DNA from: Planctomycetota bacterium
GTDB taxonomy: Bacteria; Planctomycetota; UBA1135; JAKEFM01
Length of the DNA stretch: 41,312 nucleotides
Direction: 5' to 3'
Assembly: GCA_022616055.1 (NCBI GenBank)
Contig: JAKEFM010000110.1
Span: 1-41,312 of the forward strand
Shown here piece by piece: positions 33,430-41,312 of the stretch. The notes beneath the pieces are model-generated. The model was not told the origin of the DNA, made no database searches, and saw only the letters and a list, made by a program, of their open reading frames with translations. Positions within the stretch are counted from its first letter, which is position 1; each line of letters starts with the position of its first letter. The position numbers and the translations under genes were made by a program.

Positions 33430-34253
33430 CCCTTCTCCGCCGGGGCGTCGGTCCGGCTCTCCTCGAACATGTCGACGACGTCGAGCTCGCGGCACTCGCA
33501 GCGAACGTCGAGGAGCGAGGCGAGGCTCGGCGTCGTCCGGCCCCCCTCCCCGGAGATCGCCTCCTTGATGTAGGTCCCGTGGGCGGAGCGCACGCGGACC
33601 CGGATCCCCCCCCCCTCGACCGGGTCGACGGAGGTGAGCTCGATCCAGCGCCGCCGCTCGAGGTCGGCGCGGCGGTGGGCGACGCGCTCGGGCGTGCGCT
33701 GGACGACGTCGACGCGCCGGCCGACGAGGCCCCGCAGCCTCTCCGCGTCGGGGGGAGGCTCGGGGACGACGAGGGCCTCGTACTCCTTCACGGCGCGCCC
33801 CTCCTTCACGGCGGCGACGCGCTTGCGGTCGCACCACCGGAGGTCGAGGACCTCGAGCCTCCCGGCGTAGCGGCGGTTGATCTCCTCCTCGATCCCCGCG
33901 AGGTCGGGGCGCGGGATCTTCGGGTTGAGCACCTCGAAGACGAAGGGGCGGCCCGGGCCGAGCATCCGGACGTCGACGTCCTCGCGGCCCGCGCCGTGGA
34001 ACTTGTTGCGCCGGGCCTTGAAGCGGGGCATCGCGACCCGGGCGACCAGCTCCTGGACGGAGTCCTTCGTGAGCTTGCCGTACCCCTCGCAGCGCGCGCA
34101 CCCCTTCCCGCGCCCCTTGCACTCGGGGCAGAAGAAGACCGTCTGCGGGAGGTCCCTCGCGAACTTGCGGTAGCGCCCCTCGAAGAAGACGCGGGACTTC
34201 GGTCGCGGCCCGGGCGAGGGGGGAGCAGGCGTGGGGATGATCTCGTCGGTCAT
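33426..34253 (-). CDS. pus10: Pus10-like tRNA pseudouridine synthase, truncated relative to archaeal forms
   Basis: In archaea and eukaryotes Pus10 makes pseudouridine 54/55 in tRNA. This 275-residue protein has the catalytic-domain signatures [14 protein letters not shown] (catalytic Asp at 92 or 94), [14 protein letters not shown] and [19 protein letters not shown]. Before them is a zinc-knuckle-like [14 protein letters not shown] (Cys 42, 45, 52, 55). Archaeal enzymes are usually near 400 residues with an N-terminal THUMP-containing region; here only the zinc-like part and catalytic domain are present. ATG 34253 is used; the frame upstream is antisense or non-conserved. It is divergent from lgt and coupled to the metal ATPase. 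Since bacteria normally use TruB for position 55, a different or additional target is possible. Confidence 0.85.
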   Translation of the reverse strand: MTDEIIPTPAPPSPGPRPKSRVFFEGRYRKFARDLPQTVFFCPECKGRGKGCARCEGYGKLTKDSVQELVARVAMPRFKARRNKFHGAGREDVDVRMLGPGRPFVFEVLNPKIPRPDLAGIEEEINRRYAGRLEVLDLRWCDRKRVAAVKEGRAVKEYEALVVPEPPPDAERLRGLVGRRVDVVQRTPERVAHRRADLERRRWIELTSVDPVEGGGIRVRVRSAHGTYIKEAISGEGGRTTPSLASLLDVRCECRELDVVDMFEESRTDAPAEKG

Positions 34254-34325
34254 GGAGGGTCCCGCCGGACAGCGCGGGCCTCGCAGGATAGCCGGAAACG
34301 CGTCCCCTTCCAGGGGAGCGCTCCG

Positions 34326-34331
34326 CATAAT
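34326..34331 (+). promoter_or_regulatory. Candidate -10 element for lgt
   Basis: CATAAT, nine bases before ATG 34341 in the 87-bp divergent region shared with pus10; a leader of only two or three bases would result. No -35. Confidence 0.4.
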
Positions 34332-34340
34332 CCCGCGCCC

Positions 34341-35207
34341 ATGTGGCCGGTCCTCTGGAGGATTCCGCTCCCCTTCGGCCTCCCGGCGGTCCCCCTCCAC
34401 TCCTTCGGGGTGATGATCGCCCTCGGGTTCCTCGCCGCGAGCGCGCTCGGGACCCGCTACGTGCGGCGCTATTCACCCGAGCCGGAGGAGGACGCGCGGA
34501 AGCTGAACGACCTGTCCGTCTGGGTCCTCTTCGCGGCGATCCTCGGCGCGCGCGTCCTCTACGTTTTCGTCCACCCCGAGGAGTTCGCGGGGCGGTGGCT
34601 CGAGGTCCTCTTCCTCTGGAAGGGGGGGCTCGTCTTCTACGGCGGGTTCCTCGCGGCGGTCGGCGTCGGCCTCTGGCGGGTCCGGCGCCTCCGGATGGAC
34701 CTCTGGAACACGGCCGACCTCTGCCTCGCGGCCGGGTGGCTCGGCCTCGGGATCGGGCGGATCGGCTGCCTCCTGGTCGGGGACGACTACGGGCGGATCG
34801 CGCCGGAGGGGACCCCCTTCCCGATCGCGCTCCGCGTCCCCGACCCGATCCCGCCCGACGCGCAGTGGGACAGCGAGAGCGCCGGCCAGCTCGTCTACGC
34901 GACGCAGATCTTCCTCTCCGCGAACGGCTTCCTCCTCGCGGGCCTCTCTCGCTGGTTGCTCCCCCGGCGCCGCTTCAAGGGACAGGTCGTCTGGACGGGC
35001 ACGGCGGTCTACTGCGTCACGCGCTCGGCGATCGAGTGCATGCGCGGGGACGACGTCGCCCGGGGGGTCGTCGACCTGCCGGAGGGGTTCCCCCTCCTGA
35101 GCGGGCTGTCGACCTCGCAGATGATCTCGATCCCCCTCTTCCTCCTCTCCCTCTTCATGCTCTGGAGGCTGGGGAAGCGCAACGGCGCCCCCCCTCCCGC
35201 GCCGTGA
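34341..35207 (+). CDS. lgt: Prolipoprotein diacylglyceryl transferase
   Basis: Inner-membrane enzyme that attaches diacylglycerol from phosphatidylglycerol to the lipobox Cys of prolipoproteins. The 288 residues include [14 protein letters not shown] in the first helix, [35 protein letters not shown] and the signature [14 protein letters not shown] near 139-152, followed by a final helix. The enzyme fits with several lipobox proteins seen in the window (5512-6300, 12322-14754, 36700-36924). The ATG lies nine bases after a -10-like CATAAT. No lsp or lnt gene is in view. Confidence 0.94.
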   Translation: MWPVLWRIPLPFGLPAVPLHSFGVMIALGFLAASALGTRYVRRYSPEPEEDARKLNDLSVWVLFAAILGARVLYVFVHPEEFAGRWLEVLFLWKGGLVFYGGFLAAVGVGLWRVRRLRMDLWNTADLCLAAGWLGLGIGRIGCLLVGDDYGRIAPEGTPFPIALRVPDPIPPDAQWDSESAGQLVYATQIFLSANGFLLAGLSRWLLPRRRFKGQVVWTGTAVYCVTRSAIECMRGDDVARGVVDLPEGFPLLSGLSTSQMISIPLFLLSLFMLWRLGKRNGAPPPAP

Positions 35208-35210
35208 GCC

Positions 35211-35624
35211 TCAGCGGGAGGAGCTGGAGCGGGCGCGGGCGGCGGGGGTCCGGCGGGAGCGCAGCCGCACCGCCAGCCGGAAGAACTCGTTCGGCTGGAT
35301 GGGCGTGCGGAGGAAGGCGCAGGGGGCGATGCGGTCGCGCTTCTCCGTGAGGACCTTCATCCAGCGCGTGTCCGAGACGATCACCGCCTCGGCCTCCTTC
35401 TCGAACTCCCGCAGCCGGGCGACGAGATCGAGGCCGTTCTCCTCGTTCGGGCCCTTCTCGTGCGGATCGTGGCCGACGAAGACCACGTCGAACTTCTTGT
35501 TGCGCGCGCGGTCGATCGCCGAGGGGCCCGAGGCCGCCACGACGGCGGTCCCTGGAACGTTCTCGAGACCGATCGCGATCATGTCGCGAAGGAGGGGATC
35601 CTGAACGATGAGGAGGACGTCCAC
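35211..35624 (-). CDS. Receiver-like (CheY-fold) small protein
   Basis: A 137-residue protein with the alternating beta/alpha pattern of a response-regulator receiver: VDVLLIVQDPLLRDMIAIGL, VVAASGPSAIDRARNKKFDVVFVGHDPHEKG, GLDLVARLREFEKEAEAVIVSD and a Lys/Thr-like end FLRTPIQPNEFFRL. The phospho-acceptor Asp is not obvious: the expected site VVFVGHDP has GHD, and the acidic pair at the first strand is replaced by QD, so it may be non-phosphorylated or act differently. GTG 35624 is chosen as start. It converges on lgt (3-bp gap) and is divergent from the RNase-H-like gene. No output domain and no kinase neighbour. Confidence 0.65.
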   Translation of the reverse strand: MDVLLIVQDPLLRDMIAIGLENVPGTAVVAASGPSAIDRARNKKFDVVFVGHDPHEKGPNEENGLDLVARLREFEKEAEAVIVSDTRWMKVLTEKRDRIAPCAFLRTPIQPNEFFRLAVRLRSRRTPAARARSSSSR

Positions 35625-35640
35625 GGCGGATCGGAGACGG

Positions 35641-36618
35641 GTGCGACTATCGTCCGGGCTCCCTCCCGGTCTTGAACGTCTGGAGGGGGGGATCGACGAG
35701 GCGGGCTTCGGCCCGCTCCTCGGCCCTCTCTGCATCGGCTTCGCGGCCCTGGAGGGACCCGCCGACCCCTGGACCGCGCTCTCTTCCGCCGTCGCCCGGC
35801 GGCCCTCCCCCCGCCTCCCGGCCGTCTGCGACTCGAAGGTCCTCTACCCCGGCGAGGGGGGGCTCGCGAGGCTCGAGCGGAGCGCCCTCCTCTTCCTCGC
35901 CCTCGCGCGGGGGAAGCGGCCCCGGACGGTCCGCTCGCTCCTCGACGGCCCCTTTTCTCCATCCCGGGAGACGCTCGACCGGCATCCCTGGTACCGCGAC
36001 CTCGACCTCCCCTTGCCCCGGGCCGTCCCCGTCGAGGTCCTCGAGGGCGACCTCGCCCGGGCCCGCGACGCCTGCGACCGTGCCGGTCTCCGGGTCCGCG
36101 AGGTCGGCGTCCGGACCATCCCCGAGGCGGAGTTCAACGCCGGCGTGACGCGGTCCGGGAACAAGGCCGACTTCCACGTCGGCCTCGTCGCCGAGGTCCT
36201 CGCCCACCTCGCGACCCTCCCGCGCCGCGGCGAGGGGAGGATCCTCGTCGACCGCCTCGGCGGGCGGCGCTTCTACGGGGAGCCCCTCGCCTCCCTCCTC
36301 CCCGAGTTCCTGCCGACCCCTCTACGCGAGGACCCCTCCCGATCCGAGTACCTCCTCCACGGGGCGGCGGGGGGCGCGCGCCTCTCCTTCTGCGTCGGCG
36401 GGGAGAGGCTCTCCTTCGCCTGCGCGCTCGGCTCGGTCCTCGCGAAGTACGCGCGCGAGCTGCTCGTCGAGCGCCTCAACGCCTTCTTCCTCGACCGCCT
36501 CCCCGGACTGCGCCCGACGGCCGGCTATGTCGAGGACGGACGGCGCTTCCTGGAGGAGGTCCGCAGCCGCCTCGGGCCGGGCGAGGTCCCTTTCGACCTC
36601 CTCGTCCGGGTCCGCTAG
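35641..36618 (+). CDS. RNase HII-like protein with altered GRG and fourth acidic residue
   Basis: Related to ribonuclease H2, which cuts RNA in RNA-DNA hybrids. The 325 residues begin with GIDEAGFGPLLGPL (Asp19, Glu20), then CDSKVLYPGE (DSK motif), ILVDRLGG (Asp204) and SVLAKYAREL. Two family features differ: the GRG motif that reads the RNA-DNA junction is GFG, and the last catalytic acid, Asp in RNase HII, is Glu273. Two extra regions (~60-170) make it longer than RnhB (~200 residues). The start is GTG 35641 (16 bp from the divergent gene); an ATG at 35608 would overlap that gene. It could have a different substrate. Confidence 0.75.
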   Translation: MRLSSGLPPGLERLEGGIDEAGFGPLLGPLCIGFAALEGPADPWTALSSAVARRPSPRLPAVCDSKVLYPGEGGLARLERSALLFLALARGKRPRTVRSLLDGPFSPSRETLDRHPWYRDLDLPLPRAVPVEVLEGDLARARDACDRAGLRVREVGVRTIPEAEFNAGVTRSGNKADFHVGLVAEVLAHLATLPRRGEGRILVDRLGGRRFYGEPLASLLPEFLPTPLREDPSRSEYLLHGAAGGARLSFCVGGERLSFACALGSVLAKYARELLVERLNAFFLDRLPGLRPTAGYVEDGRRFLEEVRSRLGPGEVPFDLLVRVR

Positions 36619-36699
36619 GCCCGCTCAAGTCCCCCTCCCCCCGCTGCCGATGGGCCTGCTTTCCTGGTTCCGTTGAACCTCGGGGAAAGGGGAACGACG

Positions 36700-36924
36700 A
36701 TGCGCAATCTGGCGGCGATCCTTCTCGTGGGCCTCCTCGGTGCGGGTTGCATCTTCATGGGGCGCCCGTCCGGGACCGCGACGGTCCACGTCCATGGCCT
36801 CGAGTGCGGCCACTTCTACGACGGGTCGATCTGGATTCCGCTCCCGTCGGGTCACGTCCACGGCTCCTTCTGCGGTCACGTCCGCGTCGGCAAGGCCTGG
36901 ACGGTGAGCCGCTTCCGCCGGTAG
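36700..36924 (+). CDS. Tiny lipoprotein with two HVHGxxCGH motifs
   Basis: A 74-residue protein. The signal peptide MRNLAAILLVGLLGAGC suggests lipidation at Cys17, although Gly rather than Leu is at -3. The mature part carries two copies of HVHGxxCGH (His30-Val-His32-Gly, Cys36-Gly-His38, and the same at 52-60), 22 residues apart, separated by YDGSIWIPLPS. This spacing suggests paired metal sites (Zn or Cu); I know no named family. ATG 36700 follows AAAGGGG seven bases upstream. It sits between the RNase-H-like gene and a giant convergent repeat protein, alone in its transcript. Confidence 0.75.
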   Translation: MRNLAAILLVGLLGAGCIFMGRPSGTATVHVHGLECGHFYDGSIWIPLPSGHVHGSFCGHVRVGKAWTVSRFRR

Positions 36925-36928
36925 GCGC

Positions 36929-39900
36929 CTACCTCGGCGCCTCGGGCTCGAGGCGGATCTCGATCACCTGCGGAGAGTGCTCCCCCACTTCGACGGGGAG
37001 CACTCTCTCGAGGTAGCCGCTCCTCCACGCGCGCACCTCGTAGGGGCCCGCCGGAAGGCGGATCCGGGCGATCCCGCGGTCCTCCTTCGACTCGGCCCCG
37101 GAGGGGACGCTGGCGACGGCGTACCTCCCGGGCGGGCCCGGCCAGGCGAAGGAGGCGGCCGGCCGTTCGAAGGGCTCGCCCCGCTCGTCGAGCACCCGGA
37201 CGCGGACCTCCGTCCCCTGCCCGAGCGTGACGCGGACCTCGGCGGTCTCCCCTTCGCGCTCGATCCGGGTCTCTCCGAGTCCCCAGGCGTGTTCGGGGTG
37301 GGAGACGAGGACCGCGGCGGCTCCGGGAGGGATCCCGGCGAGCCGGGCGACGCCCGACTCGTCCGTCGAGTCCTGGATCCAGAACTCCCCCGCGAAGCGG
37401 ACCCCCGCGCCGGAGATCGGAGCCCCGGTCGGATCCACCACCGACACGACGAGCGTCGCGCCCTCGGCGAGGGCGAAGTCGGCCGTGGTCCGCGCGCCCT
37501 CCTCCACCCGGACCTTCTCGCGCTTCGCGTGGGCCCCTCGGGGTCCCGCCCCCCTCGTCGACGGTTGGACCGTGATCGAGTAGGTCCCGGTCGGGACGTA
37601 CGAGATCGAGAACCTCCCCTCGAGGTCGGTCTCGGCGGTCAGACTCGGGCTCGAGAACCGGTTCCCGGAAGTGGCTTCCTCGGCCGCCGCCCAGACGCGG
37701 GCCCCGGGGACCCCCTTCCCGTCCGAAGCCCGCGTCACCCTCCCGTCGATGCCTCCGGTCGGGAGCGCGATGTCGTGGACGAGCTCCGGCGCGTCCGGGA
37801 TCTCGATCGAGGAGGGGAGGGTGGTCCTCGTCCCGGAGGACTCCCAGGCCACCTCCAGGCGAGCGGGCCCGGGGCGGACGCGGTGCACCTCGTAGGAGCC
37901 GTCCTCCCGCGTGACGCCCTGAAGAGTCTCACCGGGTCCTTGCCGCAACGACACGCCGATGTTCCTCACCCCCTTCCCCGCGAGAAGGACCCGCCCGCTC
38001 ACCCGGCACCCGGGAGGAGGCGGCGGGAACTCGACGCGCGTCGTCTTCCCCTCCTCGACCCGGGCCGTCGCACGCAGCCGCCGCGCGACCGCCGACTCGC
38101 GAGATTCCCCCGAAAGCGGAAACGGAGTGACGGTCACCGTGTACTCGCCCGGCGCGAGATTCTCGAGCCGGAAGGCGCCGGCTGGATCGGTGGCGCCCCC
38201 CGCCGAGGTACGGGACGGGGTCATCCCCTCCGCCAGCGCGAAGGCCGGATGGAGCGGCCCCCCCTCCGCGCCCGCCGCGACACCCTCGAGAACGCCTCCG
38301 AAGGGGAACCGGACGACGATTCCCTCCAGCGTCTGCCCGTCGACCACCTCGACCGGTTCGCTCTTCGCTTCCGGGAACCCCGGCTTCGAGGCGCGGAACG
38401 TGAGCGTCCCCGCTCGAAGTCCGTCGAACTCGAAGGACCCGTCGGCGAGGCTCGTCGCGGGCCTCGTGCCGAACATCCCCTGGGGATTCCCGGGCGGAGC
38501 GGGCCCCTCCGCGCTGACGCTCGCCCCCTCCACCGGCCGATTCGAGGCGCGGTCCCACACGAGCCCGCGCGCGCGCACGCCGCGCCGCATCCGGATCTCG
38601 AAGTCGCGGCGGACCTCGCCCGCCTTCACGTTCACCGGGAGGATCGTCTCCGGGACGAATCCATCCGCCTTGATGGAGACCTCGTAGGTCCCCTCGCGCA
38701 TCCCGAGGATCTCGAACGCTCCGTCCGGCTCCTCGAACGGGCGACCCGGGCCGGTCCTCAGGCCGCTCGCGCTTCCCTCCCGCCAGGTGAGGCTCGTGTT
38801 GAGGGTGAATCGCCGGACTGGAGCCGTCCCGCCCTCCTCCAGGATCCTCCCGGCGATTCCGGTCGGGGGAGGAAGCGTCACCACGAGATCGTCCCGGTCG
38901 CCCTCGACGCCGCGGACGACGACCCCGGAGAGGCCGCTGCGGCTCGCCTCGACGGCGAGGATCCCCTCGCCGAGGCCCTCGAGCCGGAACGTCCCGTCCG
39001 ACCCCGACTCGCCCGTGGCGCGGATGAACCCGCCCGGGCGGATCGGGGCGGAGTGGTCGGGCCTCACCTCGAGGATCGCCCCCGCGACCGGTCGGCCGGA
39101 AGCGTCGATCACGCGGCCCGCGAGAAAGCGGCCGGAGGGGAGGACGATCCGCACCATCTCGGCGTTCGCGCCTGGACCGACCTCGACGCCGGGCAGGGCC
39201 GTCCCGAGCCGCCCCTCGGCCGGGTCGACGAAGACCGAGTAGCGCCCCGGCTCGAGCGCCCCCGCCAGGAACGTTCCGTCCGGGCCGGTCCGGGTCGACC
39301 GCGCCTTCCCCGCGTCGTGCGTCCCGTCGGGCCGTTCGAGGAGGATCCGGATCCCCGCGTCGTCGATCCCCTTGCCGGCCGCGTCGACCACGACCCCGCG
39401 GATCCAGGGCTCCGCATCGACCCGGAACTCGAAGCGCGCGATCTCCCCGGCGAGGACCTCGATCCCCTCTCGACGGCGCAGTCCCACGCCCGGCACGGCG
39501 ACCACCGCGGCGTAGGAATCCGGCGGCACCCCCCGGATCTCGACGCGACCCGCCGCGTCGCAGCGCCCCCCGACGGCCGGCCTTCCATCCGCCGACCGGG
39601 CGAGGGTGACCTGCGAGCCTTCGAACGAAAGCCCCTCCGGCCCGAGCAGGGTCCCTTCGACCTTGCCCCCGGGCACGAGATCGAGGAGGGCCCCCTTCTC
39701 CACGGAGGCGAGGGTGAACCACGAGGCCCGGCCGGGATAGGCGGCGAAGTCCGACTCGACGTCGAACTGGAACCGCGGGAGGTCCGGGGGGACGGCGATC
39801 TCGAAGGCGCCATCGCCATCGACCCGGGCCCGCATGGACCGCTTCCAGCCGCCGACCTCCTCGAGGCTCGCCGTGAGCTTCCCCCTCGTGAGGAGGTCGT

Positions 39901-40324
39901 TCACGCCTGCGAGGCCACCGAGGAGGGCGACCGTCTCGGCGTGGTCGATCTCGTTCGCTCCCGTGAGGAGGGAGACGAACGTGTCGGCCGGGAGGCGCCC
40001 CCCTCCGTCGAGGACGGCGCGGCCGCGGACCCGCGCGGTCCATCCCTTCGCGAACGCCGGGACCGGGGCCTCCTCGCCGGCCGCCACCCGGACGGGAGCG
40101 GTCGTCTCGCGGGCCGGCGCCGACGAGGGTGGCGCGACGAATCCGGACGGCGTCGACTCCGCGGCCTTCTCCGGCTCCGGGGATCCGACCGGCGAGGCGA
40201 CCGGTGACCTCCCGGTCCAATAGACGACGAGGAGCGCGGCGAGGAGGAGGGCCGCGACGGCGATCGGAGCGCGGAGAGGGGATCCCAAGGGACGCCGCGG
40301 TCGGGACGGGGGGATCATAGACAT
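36929..40324 (-). CDS. Giant membrane-anchored protein with multiple carboxypeptidase-regulatory-like domains
   Basis: An exported protein of about 1131 residues: an N-terminal helix near 20-37 (IAVAALLLAALLVVYWTG), a Pro/Ser/Ala-rich stretch, then nine or ten tandem beta-sandwich units of the CarboxypepD_reg/SdrD-B type. Repeat signatures are VxGRVxDASGRPVAGAxL, then a GxxxxDGTFRLEGLxxG element and a GYxVxVxAxGF-like end, e.g. GRVIDASGRPVAGAILEV, SDGTFRLEGLGEG, GTYEVSIKADGFVPE. No catalytic domain is seen, so it is likely structural or adhesive. Start uncertain: ATG 40324 and 40318 overlap a -10-like TATGAT, and an in-frame TTG at 40288 is possible. It converges on the tiny lipoprotein gene. 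Confidence 0.85.
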   Translation of the reverse strand: MSMIPPSRPRRPLGSPLRAPIAVAALLLAALLVVYWTGRSPVASPVGSPEPEKAAESTPSGFVAPPSSAPARETTAPVRVAAGEEAPVPAFAKGWTARVRGRAVLDGGGRLPADTFVSLLTGANEIDHAETVALLGGLAGVNDLLTRGKLTASLEEVGGWKRSMRARVDGDGAFEIAVPPDLPRFQFDVESDFAAYPGRASWFTLASVEKGALLDLVPGGKVEGTLLGPEGLSFEGSQVTLARSADGRPAVGGRCDAAGRVEIRGVPPDSYAAVVAVPGVGLRRREGIEVLAGEIARFEFRVDAEPWIRGVVVDAAGKGIDDAGIRILLERPDGTHDAGKARSTRTGPDGTFLAGALEPGRYSVFVDPAEGRLGTALPGVEVGPGANAEMVRIVLPSGRFLAGRVIDASGRPVAGAILEVRPDHSAPIRPGGFIRATGESGSDGTFRLEGLGEGILAVEASRSGLSGVVVRGVEGDRDDLVVTLPPPTGIAGRILEEGGTAPVRRFTLNTSLTWREGSASGLRTGPGRPFEEPDGAFEILGMREGTYEVSIKADGFVPETILPVNVKAGEVRRDFEIRMRRGVRARGLVWDRASNRPVEGASVSAEGPAPPGNPQGMFGTRPATSLADGSFEFDGLRAGTLTFRASKPGFPEAKSEPVEVVDGQTLEGIVVRFPFGGVLEGVAAGAEGGPLHPAFALAEGMTPSRTSAGGATDPAGAFRLENLAPGEYTVTVTPFPLSGESRESAVARRLRATARVEEGKTTRVEFPPPPPGCRVSGRVLLAGKGVRNIGVSLRQGPGETLQGVTREDGSYEVHRVRPGPARLEVAWESSGTRTTLPSSIEIPDAPELVHDIALPTGGIDGRVTRASDGKGVPGARVWAAAEEATSGNRFSSPSLTAETDLEGRFSISYVPTGTYSITVQPSTRGAGPRGAHAKREKVRVEEGARTTADFALAEGATLVVSVVDPTGAPISGAGVRFAGEFWIQDSTDESGVARLAGIPPGAAAVLVSHPEHAWGLGETRIEREGETAEVRVTLGQGTEVRVRVLDERGEPFERPAASFAWPGPPGRYAVASVPSGAESKEDRGIARIRLPAGPYEVRAWRSGYLERVLPVEVGEHSPQVIEIRLEPEAPR

Positions 40325-40372
40325 CGGTCGCGGGGGAGACCGGACCGGAGGCCAGCCCGCGGCCCGGGCGGA

Positions 40373-40378
40373 TAGGAT
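40373..40378 (+). promoter_or_regulatory. Candidate -10 element for the DUF1080 gene
   Basis: TAGGAT, 23 bases before ATG 40402, leaving room for the GGAGG ribosome binding site. No clear -35. Confidence 0.35.
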
Positions 40379-40401
40379 GCCGCCTCCCCACGGAGGCCCC
40401 G

Positions 40402-41103
40402 ATGATGAGATCGCTCCTCCTCGCGCTGATGGCACCTTCCCTGGACCCCGCGCAGGTCCCCTCCCCGAGCCCGCTGACCGAAGACGAGAAGGCGCAGGGG
40501 TGGCGCCTCCTCTTCGACGGGAAGACGACCGCGGGCTGGCGCGGGTTCAAGCAGAACAACTGCCCCGCCGGCTGGGGGGTCGTCGAGGGGACGCTCCGCC
40601 GCATCGCCCCCGGCGGCGACCTCGTGACGGAGGAGGAGTTCGAGAGCTTCGAGCTCTCCCTCGACTGGAGGGTCGAGAAGGGGGGGAACAGCGGGATCTT
40701 CTTCGGCGTGACCGAGGACCACGACAACGTCTGGGAGACGGGGCCCGAGTACCAGATCCTCGACAACGCGGGGCACAAGGACGGCGTGGACGCGAAGACC
40801 TCCGCGGGGGCGAACTACGCGCTCCACGCCCCCGCGAAGGACGTTTCGAGACCGGCCGGGGAGTGGAACCAGGCGCGCATCCGCGTGGACGGGACGAAGG
40901 TCGAGCACTGGATGAACGGGGTGAAGCTCCTCGAGTACGAGCTCGGCAGCCCCGAGTGGAAGGCCCTCGTCGCGGCGAGCAAGTTCGGGAAGATGCCCGA
41001 TTACGGGACGCGGCGGAGGGGACGGATCGCGCTCCAGGACCACGGCGACGCGGTGGAGTACCGGAACATCAAGATCCGGACGCTCGGCACGGCGCGCCGC
41101 TGA
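40402..41103 (+). CDS. DUF1080 (3-keto-disaccharide hydrolase-like) secreted protein
   Basis: Exported protein of 233 residues. A signal peptide (SLLLALMAPSLDPAQ) precedes the single DUF1080 domain with its hallmark WRLLFDGKTTAGWRGF, VVEGTLRR, FELSLDWRVEKGGNSGIFF, GPEYQILDN, WNQARIRVDG and GRIALQDHG near the end. The fold is a concanavalin-like jelly roll; some relatives cleave 3-keto-glycosides while many may bind sugars. DUF1080 proteins are abundant in Planctomycetota and Verrucomicrobiota, which is one reason for the lineage guess. ATG 40402 is preceded by GGAGG. It is divergent from the giant repeat protein. The following ~150 bp contain nothing I can support. Confidence 0.93.
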   Translation: MMRSLLLALMAPSLDPAQVPSPSPLTEDEKAQGWRLLFDGKTTAGWRGFKQNNCPAGWGVVEGTLRRIAPGGDLVTEEEFESFELSLDWRVEKGGNSGIFFGVTEDHDNVWETGPEYQILDNAGHKDGVDAKTSAGANYALHAPAKDVSRPAGEWNQARIRVDGTKVEHWMNGVKLLEYELGSPEWKALVAASKFGKMPDYGTRRRGRIALQDHGDAVEYRNIKIRTLGTARR

Positions 41104-41254
41104 CGGAAACTGCCCCGGCTGGGTGTTGATGGGGCTGCGGGGAGGCGATCCTTCCCCCCTCCCTTCTCGAATCCGTTTTCGTCGTCGCCTGCGCAGGCTC
41201 GCTTCCACGGCGCGCCGCCGCCCGCGAGGCCGCGGCCCGCGCCTCTTCACCTCC

Positions 41255-41312
41255 CTACACCGCGTCGAGCCTCCGGGAGTACCTGCCCCAGTCCTGTCTC
41301 CACCCGAGCAGC
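41255..41312 (-). CDS. Possible C-terminal end of a gene entering from the right
   Basis: The minus strand reads LLGWRQDWGRYSRRLDAV followed by a TAG stop (41255-41257). It is too short to identify and could be chance, but the composition looks protein-like. Confidence 0.25.
   Translation of the reverse strand, partial: LLGWRQDWGRYSRRLDAV

Noticed and set aside
41104..41254. Possible gene or terminator after the DUF1080 gene
   Set aside because: No convincing frame or stem-loop with T-run.

Overview
The window is a very GC-rich, gene-dense bacterial chromosome segment. The gene content (an Acidobacteria/Planctomycetes-type ECF sigma factor joined to a Ser/Thr kinase with TPR repeats, FG-GAP/VCBS surface proteins, carboxypeptidase-regulatory-like repeat proteins, a DUF1080 secreted protein, many short lipoproteins) resembles Planctomycetota or a neighbouring deep phylum. 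This is inferred from families, not from a marker gene.

Layout. 1-3184 (minus): coaD, ridA, a peptide-type ABC solute-binding protein and the start of its permease, tightly packed. 3258-12283: comEC, a lipoprotein with a LolA-like look, a HEAT-repeat protein broken by a one-base shift in a C9 run, comM, and two solitary AAA_14/DUF4143 ATPases on either side of comM. The first ATPase lies between two copies of the HEAT-tail/comM-start junction, with an 88-bp perfect repeat at their core; this looks like a single-crossover integration scar. Both ATPases have an AT-rich palindrome almost touching the start codon. 12322-18117: a large FG-GAP lipoprotein divergent from an ECF sigma factor/receptor kinase pair that overlaps by ATGA. 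18122-23263 (minus): two alkaline-phosphatase-superfamily membrane proteins flanking a polyprenyl diphosphate synthase. 23320-28116: a regulatory-like repeat protein, a ferredoxin/metallo-beta-lactamase fusion and a 14-repeat FG-GAP protein. 28227-31008: a FabZ-like dehydratase overlapping an EamA transporter, an IS630 transposase relic, and a secreted protein. 31102-35624: a YHS-headed metal P-type ATPase overlapping an archaeal/eukaryal-type Pus10, then lgt and a receiver-like protein. 35641-41103: a divergent RNase HII-like protein, a tiny lipoprotein with two HVHGxxCGH motifs, a giant anchored repeat protein, and a DUF1080 protein.

Together the genes suggest a free-living bacterium with natural-transformation proteins (ComEC, ComM), extensive lipoprotein and surface biology served by Lgt, and a history of DNA acquisition near comM. 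The most interesting items are the comM-flanking ATPase modules and the repeat scar, the truncated bacterial Pus10, the RNase HII relative with an altered GRG motif, the catalytically degenerate phosphatase paralogue and the duplicated His/Cys motif lipoprotein. No tRNA, rRNA or CRISPR array was seen.
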